Shown here: one piece after another, positions 1 through 6,642 of the stretch
How positions within the stretch are numbered: position 1 is the first letter of the stretch
Layout: each line of letters starts with the position of its first letter
The notes under the pieces: generated by a model
What the model was told of the DNA's origin: nothing
What the model saw: the letters and a program-made list of their open reading frames with translations, nothing else
Databases searched by the model: none
DNA from: Acidobacteriota bacterium
GTDB lineage: Bacteria > Acidobacteriota > Terriglobia > Terriglobales > Acidobacteriaceae
Assembly: GCA_021781255.1 (NCBI GenBank)
Contig: JAJXXG010000438.1
Coordinates: forward strand, 1 to 6,816
Direction of reading: 5' to 3'
Length of the DNA: 6,816 nt
Made by a program: the position numbers and the translations under genes

Positions 1-1
1 C

Positions 2-1438
2 GACTTCGGCGAGCTGCTGCAGGAGGCGCACCTGGACCACCGCATCCAGCGCAACCTCGATGAGCCCAACGGCGAAGAAGAGGAAGAGGCCGAAGAAGAG
101 ACTTCCGCACCGGGCGCACGCCCCCCACGGGGCCGGGAGCGCCGCGAACGGGGTGAACGCGGCCAGCGTGGCCGCGGCCAGCAGAACCAGAGCCGGCGGG
201 GCCCGTCGCGCCGTTCCGCGCAGACCTCGGACCTGCCGGTCATCTCGGACCTGCTGAAGCCGGGCCAGGAGATTCTGGTCCAGATTGCCAAGGAGCCGAT
301 CGCCAAGAAGGGCGCGCGCATCACCAGCCACATCGCGCTGCCGGGACGTTTTCTGGTCTTCATGCCCACGGTGACCCACGTGGGAGTGAGCCGCAAGATT
401 GCCTCCGACGAGGAGCGCCACCGCCTGAAGCGCATCCTGCTCCACGAGCGGGGCGAGTCGTCGGGAGGCTTCATTGTGCGCACCGCGGCCGATGGAGCGT
501 CAGAGGAAGAGCTGCGCGCCGATCTCCGCTTCCTCATCAATCTCTGGAACGACATCAAGCAGCGGTCAGAGTCTTCCAAGTCGCCGGCGCTTATCTACCA
601 CGACCTTTCGCTGATCGAGCGCATTCTGCGCGACCAGGTGAGCGATAACTTCTCGTCAATCTGGGTGGATTCGCAGGACGACTACGAGCGCATTGTGCGC
701 TTCCTGAACCGTTTTTCGCCTTCGCTGGTGCGGCGCGTGAAGCTCTACACCAAAGAGACGCCGCTCTTCGAGCACTTCGGCATCGAGGACGATATCTCCA
801 AGGCATTGCGTTCGAAGGTCTGGCTGAAGAGCGGAGGCTCGATCGTCATCAACCAGACTGAGGCGCTGGTAGCCATCGACATCAACACGGGGAAATACGT
901 AGGCAAGTCGGCGCGCCTCGAGGATACGATTCTGAAGACCAACCTGGACGCGGTGCCGGAGATTGTGCGTCAGATCCGCCTGCGCGACCTTGGCGGCATC
1001 ATCGTGATCGACTTTATCGACATGGACGAGCGCAAGAACCGCTACAAGGTGATGGCCGCGCTCGAAGAGGCGCTCAAGAGCGATCGCGCACCGACCAAGG
1101 TTTTGCAATTCAACGATTTCGGGTTGGTCGCCATCACCCGCAAGCGCGTCAAGCAGTCGCTGGAACGCACGTTGAGCGTTCCCTGCCCCACCTGCCAGGC
1201 GACGGGGATGGTGAAGAGCCCGGCGACGGTATGCAACGAAATTTATGTAGAGATGCGCAAGATGCGGAAGCACTTTGAGAACGCGGACGTTATGCTGCGC
1301 GTGCATCCGGAGACGGTGAAAGTGCTGAAGAGCAACAATGCCCGCTGGCTGGTCGAGTTCGAAGAGCTGATCGGAAAGAATCTGCTGCTGAAGAGCGACG
1401 CCACGCTGCATCCCGAACAGTTCGACATTCAGGGCTGA
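2..1438 (+). CDS. rng: Ribonuclease G/E, 5'-truncated by the window
   Basis: Endoribonuclease of the RNase E/G family, which cuts single-stranded AU-rich RNA in rRNA maturation and mRNA decay in the cytoplasm. The reading frame is open from base 2, giving 478 visible residues; comparison with RNase G suggests roughly 50 are missing upstream. Visible residues 1-20 and 77-130 are two halves of the S1 RNA-binding domain (DFGELL; then KGARITSHIALPGRFLVFMP). Between them lies a disordered insert: an acidic run of Glu (25-33), then an Arg/Gly-rich stretch (40-71). The DNase I-like catalytic part has AIDIN with Asp293 and VIDFID with Asp337, matching E. coli RNase E Asp303 and Asp346. The zinc-link CPTC is Cys395 and Cys398. 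The protein ends soon after the small domain, so it lacks the long RNase E-type C-terminal scaffold, which favours the name RNase G; databases may call it Rne/Rng. The ATG at 362 is internal. Family assignment is very secure. Confidence 0.96.
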   Translation, partial: DFGELLQEAHLDHRIQRNLDEPNGEEEEEAEEETSAPGARPPRGRERRERGERGQRGRGQQNQSRRGPSRRSAQTSDLPVISDLLKPGQEILVQIAKEPIAKKGARITSHIALPGRFLVFMPTVTHVGVSRKIASDEERHRLKRILLHERGESSGGFIVRTAADGASEEELRADLRFLINLWNDIKQRSESSKSPALIYHDLSLIERILRDQVSDNFSSIWVDSQDDYERIVRFLNRFSPSLVRRVKLYTKETPLFEHFGIEDDISKALRSKVWLKSGGSIVINQTEALVAIDINTGKYVGKSARLEDTILKTNLDAVPEIVRQIRLRDLGGIIVIDFIDMDERKNRYKVMAALEEALKSDRAPTKVLQFNDFGLVAITRKRVKQSLERTLSVPCPTCQATGMVKSPATVCNEIYVEMRKMRKHFENADVMLRVHPETVKVLKSNNARWLVEFEELIGKNLLLKSDATLHPEQFDIQG

Positions 1439-1447
1439 GGGGTAAAA

Positions 1448-1492
1448 GAAAGCGGCGAAGGCCGGGGACAGCGCTTCGGCTTTCGGTTTTTT
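1448..1492 (+). terminator. Probable intrinsic terminator of rng
   Basis: Ten bases after the rng stop codon, an imperfect hairpin forms: GAAAGC (1448-1453) pairs with GCTTTC (1479-1484), and CGAAG (1456-1460) pairs with CTTCG (1474-1478), with a GG bulge on the left arm. It is followed by CGG and a run of six T at 1487-1492. Position, stem and T-run fit a factor-independent terminator. The 13-base loop and the bulge make it weaker than a textbook example. Confidence 0.6.
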
Positions 1493-1520
1493 GTTACGGT
1501 TCTGCCGCGAAATTCCGTGC

Positions 1521-1546
1521 CTGCCCGGCGAGACAAAGCCGGGCAG
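1521..1546. repeat. Perfect 9-bp inverted repeat (hairpin)
   Basis: CTGCCCGGC (1521-1529) is exactly complementary to GCCGGGCAG (1538-1546), with an 8-base loop GAGACAAA. No T-run follows on either strand, so it is not an ordinary intrinsic terminator. It is the most stable single stem in the region after rng. Confidence 0.7.
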
Positions 1547-1570
1547 ATACGAGCGAAAGGGCATTCTCGA

Positions 1571-1640
1571 CGGGATTCCAGCACCATGGCGATGCCGGAC
1601 GCTGCGCCGATGCGCGGAGCCGGCATGATCTTCAATCCCG
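1571..1640. repeat. Nested inverted repeats forming a branched or long hairpin
   Basis: Three perfect complementary pairs are nested one inside another: CGGGATT (1571-1577) with AATCCCG (1634-1640); ATGCCGG (1592-1598) with CCGGCAT (1620-1626); and GCGC (1604-1607) with GCGC (1612-1615) around a CGAT loop. Three co-linear nested stems in 70 bases suggest a folded RNA or a palindromic repeat unit, although high GC content raises the chance of such matches. Confidence 0.55.
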
Positions 1641-1700
1641 GGCTGAAGAGGAGTTTCCAATAAATTCCGTATCTCCTCCGGAATCACGCTCCTGGGCTTC

Positions 1701-1718
1701 CGGTGCGGCTGCGCACCG
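1701..1718. repeat. Perfect 7-bp stem with tetraloop
   Basis: CGGTGCG (1701-1707) pairs exactly with CGCACCG (1712-1718) across a GCTG loop. A smaller repeat, ATTCCG/CGGAAT (1664-1669 and 1679-1684), sits just upstream. No T-run follows. It lies about 100 bases before the start of the outer-membrane protein gene and could be part of its leader. Confidence 0.55.
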
Positions 1719-1819
1719 CCGTCTTCGGGCAACCTTTAGCGGCAGTTGGTGTCTAACTTATTGACTGGGCGAATCATGTCCCAGAGGACCACTAAAATCT
1801 CTTACGCGAGGTACATGCC

Positions 1820-2695
1820 ATGACTTTCACCCATCGGAGGCCACTCGTTCGGTGCGCCAGCATGTTAGCGGCTGCGGTATTGTGGGCAGCCGGTGCTGCG
1901 AGCGGGCAAACCGCCTCAACCGACTCCTCCTCCACTCCGTCGGGTTACTCTTCCAGCCAGTCCGGACTGACCCAGCTTGCCAGCCTTTCGCTGCCCTCGG
2001 CGCCGGTACCCGCCGCAGCCATGGGCGGATCGGCGGGCGGCCAGTACGGCAACGGCAAGGGCTACAGCGCGAAGAGCGGCGGTGTGCTGCATCGTCTTAC
2101 GTTTGAGGCCGGCGGCGGCGCAGCCGCGCCAGCCGGGGATAAAGCCGACATCACCTGGGGCGGACAGTTCCTGTTTGGCGGCGGTGTGAACATCACCAAC
2201 AAATTAGCCGCGTTCCTCGAGTTCCAGTTCCTGGACAACAAATTGCCCGGAGCAGTAGCCGCTGATGCCGGCTCGGCGGGAGGCAATTACCATATCGAGG
2301 CTCTCACGATTGAGCCGGTCTACGACGTCTTCCCGAAATCGGCCAACGATCTCTACTTAAGGGCGGGCGGCGGCTATTACCACAAGTCGCTCAACTTTAC
2401 CGATCCGACCCAGAGCTGCGGGTTCTTTTATTACTACTATTCATGCGGGACCAGCAACCAGACGATAGGCTCCTTCAGCTCGAACAATGGCGGCTTTGAC
2501 GTAGGAGCCGGCTATCAGCATCGCTTTGGCGGAATGTATGGCCAAAGCCGGATCAGGCTCTTCGCCGAGGTCAGGTACCTGGATGTGCTGTCGCCTGCGC
2601 TCAGAAGCGTAGCCCCTGCCGGGAGCGGGCTGAATCCGGTGAATATCGACGCCAGCACCAAGCTGATGCCGATCACCCTCGGCATTCGCTGGTAG
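1820..2695 (+). CDS. Outer-membrane beta-barrel protein
   Basis: A 291-residue exported protein. The start at ATG 1820 is supported by GCGAGG at 1806-1811, eight bases upstream, and by a signal peptide beginning right after it: basic residues at 5-11, a hydrophobic core at about 13-27, and likely cleavage at ASG|Q (29/30). Residues 30-85 are a Ser/Gly/Ala-rich low-complexity linker. From about residue 90 to the end, alternating hydrophobic and polar stretches rich in Gly and aromatic residues look like amphipathic beta strands. The last residues, ITLGIRW, end in Trp, the usual terminal aromatic signal recognised by the BAM assembly machinery. Residues 200-209 hold a Cys pair around four consecutive Tyr, probably a disulfide-closed loop. 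An eight-stranded OmpA/OmpW-like barrel is the best guess from size. No ligand or transported substrate can be read from the sequence. Confidence 0.82.
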   Translation: MTFTHRRPLVRCASMLAAAVLWAAGAASGQTASTDSSSTPSGYSSSQSGLTQLASLSLPSAPVPAAAMGGSAGGQYGNGKGYSAKSGGVLHRLTFEAGGGAAAPAGDKADITWGGQFLFGGGVNITNKLAAFLEFQFLDNKLPGAVAADAGSAGGNYHIEALTIEPVYDVFPKSANDLYLRAGGGYYHKSLNFTDPTQSCGFFYYYYSCGTSNQTIGSFSSNNGGFDVGAGYQHRFGGMYGQSRIRLFAEVRYLDVLSPALRSVAPAGSGLNPVNIDASTKLMPITLGIRW

Positions 2696-2735
2696 TCAGC
2701 CTTCGTTCCCAGACCGCTCGAAGAGCAAACTCATA

Positions 2736-2777
2736 GCTCCCACGCACTTGTCGATTCCCCCGACAAGGGGTGGGAGC
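2736..2777. promoter_or_regulatory. Strong two-part hairpin between the barrel protein and sulfotransferase genes
   Basis: GCTCCCAC (2736-2743) is perfectly complementary to GTGGGAGC (2770-2777). Inside it, CTTGTCG (2747-2753) pairs with CGACAAG (2761-2767) around the loop ATTCCCC. That makes 15 base pairs separated by a small internal loop. No T-run follows on either strand, so a simple intrinsic terminator is unlikely. It may protect the 3' end of the upstream mRNA, act with Rho, or lie in the leader of the downstream gene. The GTG at 2770, a formal start of the downstream frame, is buried in the stem, which argues against its use. Confidence 0.65.
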
Positions 2778-2862
2778 GCAGAGTTCGCCGTCAACCACTT
2801 CCCCGGACGCCGCAACTCCGGCAAACCGCCATTCCGCGAGGCGCTCCACGCAAGCAAGAGCG

Positions 2863-4812
2863 ATGTGGGATTTTCGACCAGTGAAAGCAGCTCGTAAAAG
2901 GCGCGATCCTATTCCCTTCCCCATTGCCGCCGCGGCACTGGTCGCGGTGTCTTTGCTTTTTTCCGGCTGCAATGCCAAGTTCCAGTTGACCGGGGCGCAG
3001 CAGGGCGCACAACCGGCGGCGCCGCCGCCGAGCGGGGCGCCGCCGACCTCAGGCCAGAGCGGCACCGTATCGGTGTCGCCGCAATACATTGCCCTGGCGC
3101 CGGGCCAGACGTTCCAGTTCAACGCGACCGTGACCGGGGGCGGGCAGACGGAGTGGCTGGTCAATGGATCACAGAACGGAAGCGCGGCCACGGGCACGGT
3201 GAGCGCGACGGGGAACTATACGGCCCCGGCCACGGTGACCCAGAGCGAAAATGTCACGGTGACGGTGGCGCTCTCCGGCTCGGCGCAGCAGAACTATGCC
3301 ACGGCGGTGGTTGCGATCATGGCGCCCGGCCAGGTCACGTGTCCATTCGCGCTGGGCAATCCGCAGGTGGCGCAGTACTCTCTGTATCTGCCGTCACAGG
3401 GAAAGATGTCCGTCCAGTTCGGGACAACGACCAGCTACGGTTTTGAGACCTGGCAGGTGCCGACGCCGACGGCCAACGGCGGCGATGCGCAGGTTTATGT
3501 GGCCGGCATGCTGGGATCGACGCTCTATCACATGCGCGCCCAGGTCACGCTGGCAAATGGCGCGACGTACAACGACAGCGACCACACCTGCATGACCGCC
3601 GCTCCGCCCGTGACCTCGCCGGTGAACGTGACCTTGAGCAACGGGGCCACGCCACAGCCAGGCATCGAACTGTGGAACACGCTGATCCCGGCCAGCGACA
3701 CGCAGGCATTTGCCACCGACCTGAGCGGCAACGTGATCTGGACTTACGCTTATCCTCACTCAACCAACGACTACCTGCAGGGTCTGCAACTGCTCCCGAA
3801 CGGCAACCTGCTGACGCTGATCTCCTATCTTTCGTCGGTGACGACGCAGCAAAGCCCGAACATCATTAACGAGGTCAGGGAGATCGATCTGGCCGGCAAC
3901 ACGGTGACCAGCCTGACGATGACCGTGCTGAACCAGAAGCTGGCCGCGGGCAACTTCCGCGACGCCCAGGGCAACGTGTACCAACTGGGCAGCTTTCACC
4001 ATGCGGTGCTGGCGCTGCCCAACGGCCACTTTGTCCTGCTGGCTACCTACTTCAGAAAATATACGAACCTGGCGGGCCACCCCGGCACAATCACGGTGAT
4101 CGGCGACGCGCTTGTGGATGTGGACCAGAACTTCAATCCCGACTGGGTCTGGAACACCTTCGACCACCTGGACGTGAACCGGCACCCCATGAACTTCCCG
4201 GACTGGACGCACTCGAACGGACTTTTGTATTCGAGCGACGACCACAACCTTCTGCTCTCGATGCGGCACCAGAACTGGATCATCAAGATCGACTTCCTGG
4301 ATGGCACAGGCTCGGGCGACGTCATGTGGCATCTGGGCGAGGGCGGGGATTTCCGGCTGGTTGGGGCTGTTGATCCGACCGACTGGTTCTACGCCCAGCA
4401 TGGGTTGAACTACTTTACCCCGAATACGACCGGCATCTTCCGCATGGGGATGATGGATAACGGCAACGACCGGATCTTTCCCACCGGCCAGGTGTTCTGC
4501 CGTCCGGGAGCGCCTGCCAATCCGCAGTGCTACTCCACGATGCCGGTGCTGGAGTTGAACGAGAGCGCGATGACGGCCACCATGATCAAGCACTATGTGC
4601 CGCCGGACAACTACTTCAACTTCTTCGGGGGCAACGCCGAGATTCTGGACAACAACGATTACGAAGTGGACTTTTGCGCGCCGGCGCAGGGCGCGATTGT
4701 GCAGGAACTTAATCCGCAGAGCCTGAATGTGGTGTGGCAGGGAACCACACCGGGCGCCGATCAGTTCCACGTTTACCGCCTGCCCAGCCTCTATCCGGGC
4801 GTGCAGTGGTAG
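2863..4812 (+). CDS. Aryl-sulfate sulfotransferase family lipoprotein with Ig-like domain
   Basis: About 649 residues from ATG 2863. GTG 2881 is an alternative with GGGA nine bases upstream; GTG 2770 would add 31 hydrophilic residues before the signal peptide and lies in a hairpin. The N terminus is basic, then hydrophobic, ending in a lipobox LFSG|C (Cys36), so the protein should be lipid-anchored in the envelope. A Pro/Ala/Gly linker (about 37-65) leads to a bacterial Ig-like domain (about 67-150) and a fibronectin-III-like domain (about 155-245, Cys160 and Cys243). The rest resembles the arylsulfotransferase propeller (AssT-type). Candidate active-site residues are His379/380 (FHHAVLALPNG), His450 (DWTHSN), Arg468 (SMRHQ) and His513 (AQHGLNYF). 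The His450-Arg468 gap of 18 equals that of E. coli AssT His356-Arg374, and His513 would be the sulfated His436. Such enzymes move sulfate from one phenolic ester to another without PAPS. The true substrate is unknown. Confidence 0.83.
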   Translation: MWDFRPVKAARKRRDPIPFPIAAAALVAVSLLFSGCNAKFQLTGAQQGAQPAAPPPSGAPPTSGQSGTVSVSPQYIALAPGQTFQFNATVTGGGQTEWLVNGSQNGSAATGTVSATGNYTAPATVTQSENVTVTVALSGSAQQNYATAVVAIMAPGQVTCPFALGNPQVAQYSLYLPSQGKMSVQFGTTTSYGFETWQVPTPTANGGDAQVYVAGMLGSTLYHMRAQVTLANGATYNDSDHTCMTAAPPVTSPVNVTLSNGATPQPGIELWNTLIPASDTQAFATDLSGNVIWTYAYPHSTNDYLQGLQLLPNGNLLTLISYLSSVTTQQSPNIINEVREIDLAGNTVTSLTMTVLNQKLAAGNFRDAQGNVYQLGSFHHAVLALPNGHFVLLATYFRKYTNLAGHPGTITVIGDALVDVDQNFNPDWVWNTFDHLDVNRHPMNFPDWTHSNGLLYSSDDHNLLLSMRHQNWIIKIDFLDGTGSGDVMWHLGEGGDFRLVGAVDPTDWFYAQHGLNYFTPNTTGIFRMGMMDNGNDRIFPTGQVFCRPGAPANPQCYSTMPVLELNESAMTATMIKHYVPPDNYFNFFGGNAEILDNNDYEVDFCAPAQGAIVQELNPQSLNVVWQGTTPGADQFHVYRLPSLYPGVQW

Positions 4813-4875
4813 CGCGATAGCAGGGCCGGGCGCGGCAGCGGCGGAGCGATGAGGAAGGCGCTCGCGCGCCGGCGC

Positions 4876-5238
4876 TCACCAGGGATTCTTCAAAGTGGGC
4901 GCGCCCACCTCGCCGCGCTCGATGCGATCGAGAAAGATGCGCGCCAGCCTGCGCTCGCCGGGATGACTTTCGCCGTGCATGGTGCACAGGTCAAGAAACT
5001 CTTCGACGAGGGCATTTGGCTCGCCCTGTTGCGCAAAGACGCCCTGCAGCGCCACGGCCAGCTCGCGCAGCTTTGCCGCCTCAGGCCATGCGTCGGCATC
5101 GTCATCGAGCGCGACATAGTCTGAGAACAGGCCGCGGCGTCCCCGCGCGCACTGGTCCAGGCACGCCAGGAGTTGCTGGCTGAAGGCGCGGCTGAGCGCG
5201 TCCATTTGACCGGTTTCGACTTCGTTGGGCGAATCCAT
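4876..5238 (-). CDS. Small conserved-looking protein of unknown function
   Basis: A 120-residue, probably cytoplasmic protein with no signal peptide or membrane segment. ATG at 5238 has a purine-rich GGAAAG (complement of 5246-5251) seven bases upstream. It is predicted mostly helical and acidic, with Trp/Phe-containing blocks ACLDQCARGRRGLFSDY (about 30-46), WPEAAKLRELA and EPNALVEEFLDLC. Three Cys are present (two near residues 31-35, one in FLDLC), but no CxxC metal site. I recognise no enzyme or DNA-binding motif. The style resembles short hypothetical proteins of Acidobacteriaceae, but this is from memory only. It starts 24 bases after the aminopeptidase stop on the same strand, so the two are probably co-transcribed. 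It converges with the sulfotransferase gene; the 63 bases between the two stops hold only short GC-rich repeats, such as GGCGC/GCGCC at 4857-4870. Coding status is fairly sure because of the clean start, RBS and protein-like composition. Confidence 0.75.
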   Translation of the reverse strand: MDSPNEVETGQMDALSRAFSQQLLACLDQCARGRRGLFSDYVALDDDADAWPEAAKLRELAVALQGVFAQQGEPNALVEEFLDLCTMHGESHPGERRLARIFLDRIERGEVGAPTLKNPW

Positions 5239-5262
5239 GCATGCTCTTTCCGGCGGGCCCGG

Positions 5263-6642
5263 CTACCTGGCGACGCCCTTGCCGGCCTTCATGGCGGCTT
5301 CAATCTCGTCGGCAGTATGCGGCAGACCGGCATCGAGATCGATCAGTTTGCCGTCGGGGGCGACCAGAAAATCGCACTCGATGCGCACGCCGATCTTTTC
5401 GTCGGGGATGTACACGCCGGGCTCGATTGTAAATACCATGCCCGGCTTGAGCACGGCGGGATAGACGGCGGGATCGTGCACATCGATGCCGACCATGTGC
5501 CCCAGACCGTGCAGCCAGTAGCGGCCAAGCGGCTGGCCGTGCAGATCCTTGCCGTGGGTGTTGATGTAGTTGTAGGCGGCGGTGTCGAGCGAGTTCGGAT
5601 CCTTGCGGTCGCGATCGTCGATGGTGGATTTTCCGGCGACGAACGCGTCGATGGCCGCCTGCTGCGCGCCGAGCACGACGTTGTAGATTTCGCGTTGCCG
5701 CGCGGTGAAGCTCCCGTTGACCGGCACCGTGCGGGTGATGTCGGCCGCGTACATTGAGTACTCGCAGGCCGCATCCACCAGCAGGAGATCCCCGTCCTGC
5801 ATGGTGCGGTCGTTACTGGAGTAGTGCAGGATGGTGGAGTTGGGGCCGGAGCCGACGATGGGCGCGTAGCTGGGCCGCTCGCATCCGTTCTCCATCCAGA
5901 CGGCGGTCATGGCACCGACGATGGCGCGCTCCGTCATGCCGGGCTTGACCCACCACTGCATCATCACACGCTGGGCGAGAATCGAGGCGGCGGAGGCCTT
6001 CTTGATGAGAGCAATTTCGCCATCATCCTTGATCTGCCGCAAGGGCATGGTCAGCGTGGTTACATCCTGGGCGCGCGGAGCATCGCTGCTGCCAAGGGTG
6101 GCCGCCATAAAGCCGAGCAGCGCCGTGGCGGGGGGAGTATCGGGCTGCGTCCAGAGGTTGTAGAAGAGCCCGCGGTCAGCGGAGACCATCCGGCTCAATT
6201 CCGCCGGCAGATCGGTCATCGGCTCCACATCATCGACCCCCGCGGCCTGTTCCACTGCCGGCGTGGCCGCATCCATCTTGACGCCGGTATAGACTTCCAT
6301 GCGCAGGTTGCGCGCGGGCAGAAACAGGATCTCGCGGTAGGCGCGAGCGGTGGCTCCCTCAGCGGCGGGACCGACAATCATGAGCGCCGCTCCGGGCTGG
6401 GTCCAACCGGTGAGGTAGTAGAAGTCAGAGTCCTGGCGGTAGGGCATAAAGTCCAGCACGGGCTCTTCGGCGGCAAAGAGGATGGCCACACCTCCATGGA
6501 GCTCGCCGGCCAGAGCCACGCGGCGGGCGCGATAGACGCCTGCGGATTGTTTCTCAAGGGCAAAGAGTGCGGAAGGATGAAGGAGGAATAACCCGGCGAG
6601 CAAGACGAGCCAAGCCAGGAGAGGAAGGCCGAGCCTTTTCAT
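5263..6642 (-). CDS. pepP: Exported Xaa-Pro aminopeptidase (M24B, aminopeptidase P)
   Basis: A 459-residue metallopeptidase that removes the N-terminal residue from peptides whose second residue is proline. The N terminus (MKRLG, then hydrophobic residues 6-28, with possible cleavage after SALFA) is a signal peptide or membrane anchor, so unlike E. coli PepP it should work outside the cytoplasm. Residues about 33-180 form the aminopeptidase P N-terminal domain (RQDSDFYYLTGW is typical). Residues about 205-440 form the pita-bread catalytic domain. All five ligands of the two-metal centre are visible: Asp290 (LLVDAAC), Asp301 (AADITR), His382 (HGLGH), Glu407 (TIEPGVY) and Glu422 (RIECD). His273 (LHY) and His389 (DVHD) also match conserved family histidines. 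Start ATG 6642 has only a weak RBS: GCGGA abuts it and AAGGA lies 13 bases away. It heads a probable two-gene unit with the small gene downstream. The gene symbol is by family; pepQ-like naming is possible. Confidence 0.93.
   Translation of the reverse strand: MKRLGLPLLAWLVLLAGLFLLHPSALFALEKQSAGVYRARRVALAGELHGGVAILFAAEEPVLDFMPYRQDSDFYYLTGWTQPGAALMIVGPAAEGATARAYREILFLPARNLRMEVYTGVKMDAATPAVEQAAGVDDVEPMTDLPAELSRMVSADRGLFYNLWTQPDTPPATALLGFMAATLGSSDAPRAQDVTTLTMPLRQIKDDGEIALIKKASAASILAQRVMMQWWVKPGMTERAIVGAMTAVWMENGCERPSYAPIVGSGPNSTILHYSSNDRTMQDGDLLLVDAACEYSMYAADITRTVPVNGSFTARQREIYNVVLGAQQAAIDAFVAGKSTIDDRDRKDPNSLDTAAYNYINTHGKDLHGQPLGRYWLHGLGHMVGIDVHDPAVYPAVLKPGMVFTIEPGVYIPDEKIGVRIECDFLVAPDGKLIDLDAGLPHTADEIEAAMKAGKGVAR

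Larger units (their letters stand above)
1439..1819. other. Structured non-coding region between rng and the outer-membrane protein gene
   Basis: This 381-base stretch has no convincing gene but carries a chain of perfect inverted repeats: the rng terminator, a 9-bp stem at 1521-1546, a nested structure at 1571-1640, a 6-bp stem at 1664-1684 and a 7-bp tetraloop stem at 1701-1718. The frame of rng stays open for 74 codons after its TGA, to a TAA at 1661-1663. It includes a possible 25-residue ORF from ATG 1586, with only a weak GGGA ten bases upstream. I see no good sigma-70 promoter before 1820: TTGACT at 1761-1766 and TAAAAT at 1793-1798 are 26 bases apart, which is too far. A 5-bp repeat CTGGG/CCCAG (1765-1769, 1780-1784) lies just upstream of the next gene. 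The region could be an interspersed repeat, an unrecognised small RNA, or the structured leader of the next gene. Confidence 0.5.

Noticed and set aside
60..257. Short plus-strand open frame over the Arg-rich part of rng
   Set aside because: It is an out-of-frame reading of the RNase G S1 insert; the rng frame is open through it and continues into conserved sequence.
656..1732. Long minus-strand open frame (358 codons) antisense to rng
   Set aside because: It lies opposite a certain gene in a GC-rich region, is rich in Arg/His/Ala as expected from antisense frames, and has no recognisable motif.
1761..1798. Promoter made of TTGACT and TAAAAT before the outer-membrane protein gene
   Set aside because: The hexamers are 26 bases apart instead of about 17, so they cannot act as a standard sigma-70 pair.
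2770..2862. GTG start at 2770 for the sulfotransferase
   Set aside because: It would place 31 hydrophilic residues before the lipoprotein signal peptide, and the GTG lies in a stable hairpin; ATG 2863 or GTG 2881 fits better.
3760..4770. Long minus-strand open frame (336 codons) antisense to the sulfotransferase
   Set aside because: It is the complement of a clear coding frame with active-site motifs; its composition (many Val, Arg, His, Gln) is typical of a shadow.
5173..5757. Plus-strand open frame (194 codons) opposite the aminopeptidase and small gene
   Set aside because: It spans the end of one real gene and the start of another on the opposite strand, with shadow-like composition.
5824..6591. 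Plus-strand open frame (255 codons) opposite the aminopeptidase gene
   Set aside because: The opposite strand encodes all conserved aminopeptidase P motifs, and the plus frame has no known domain.
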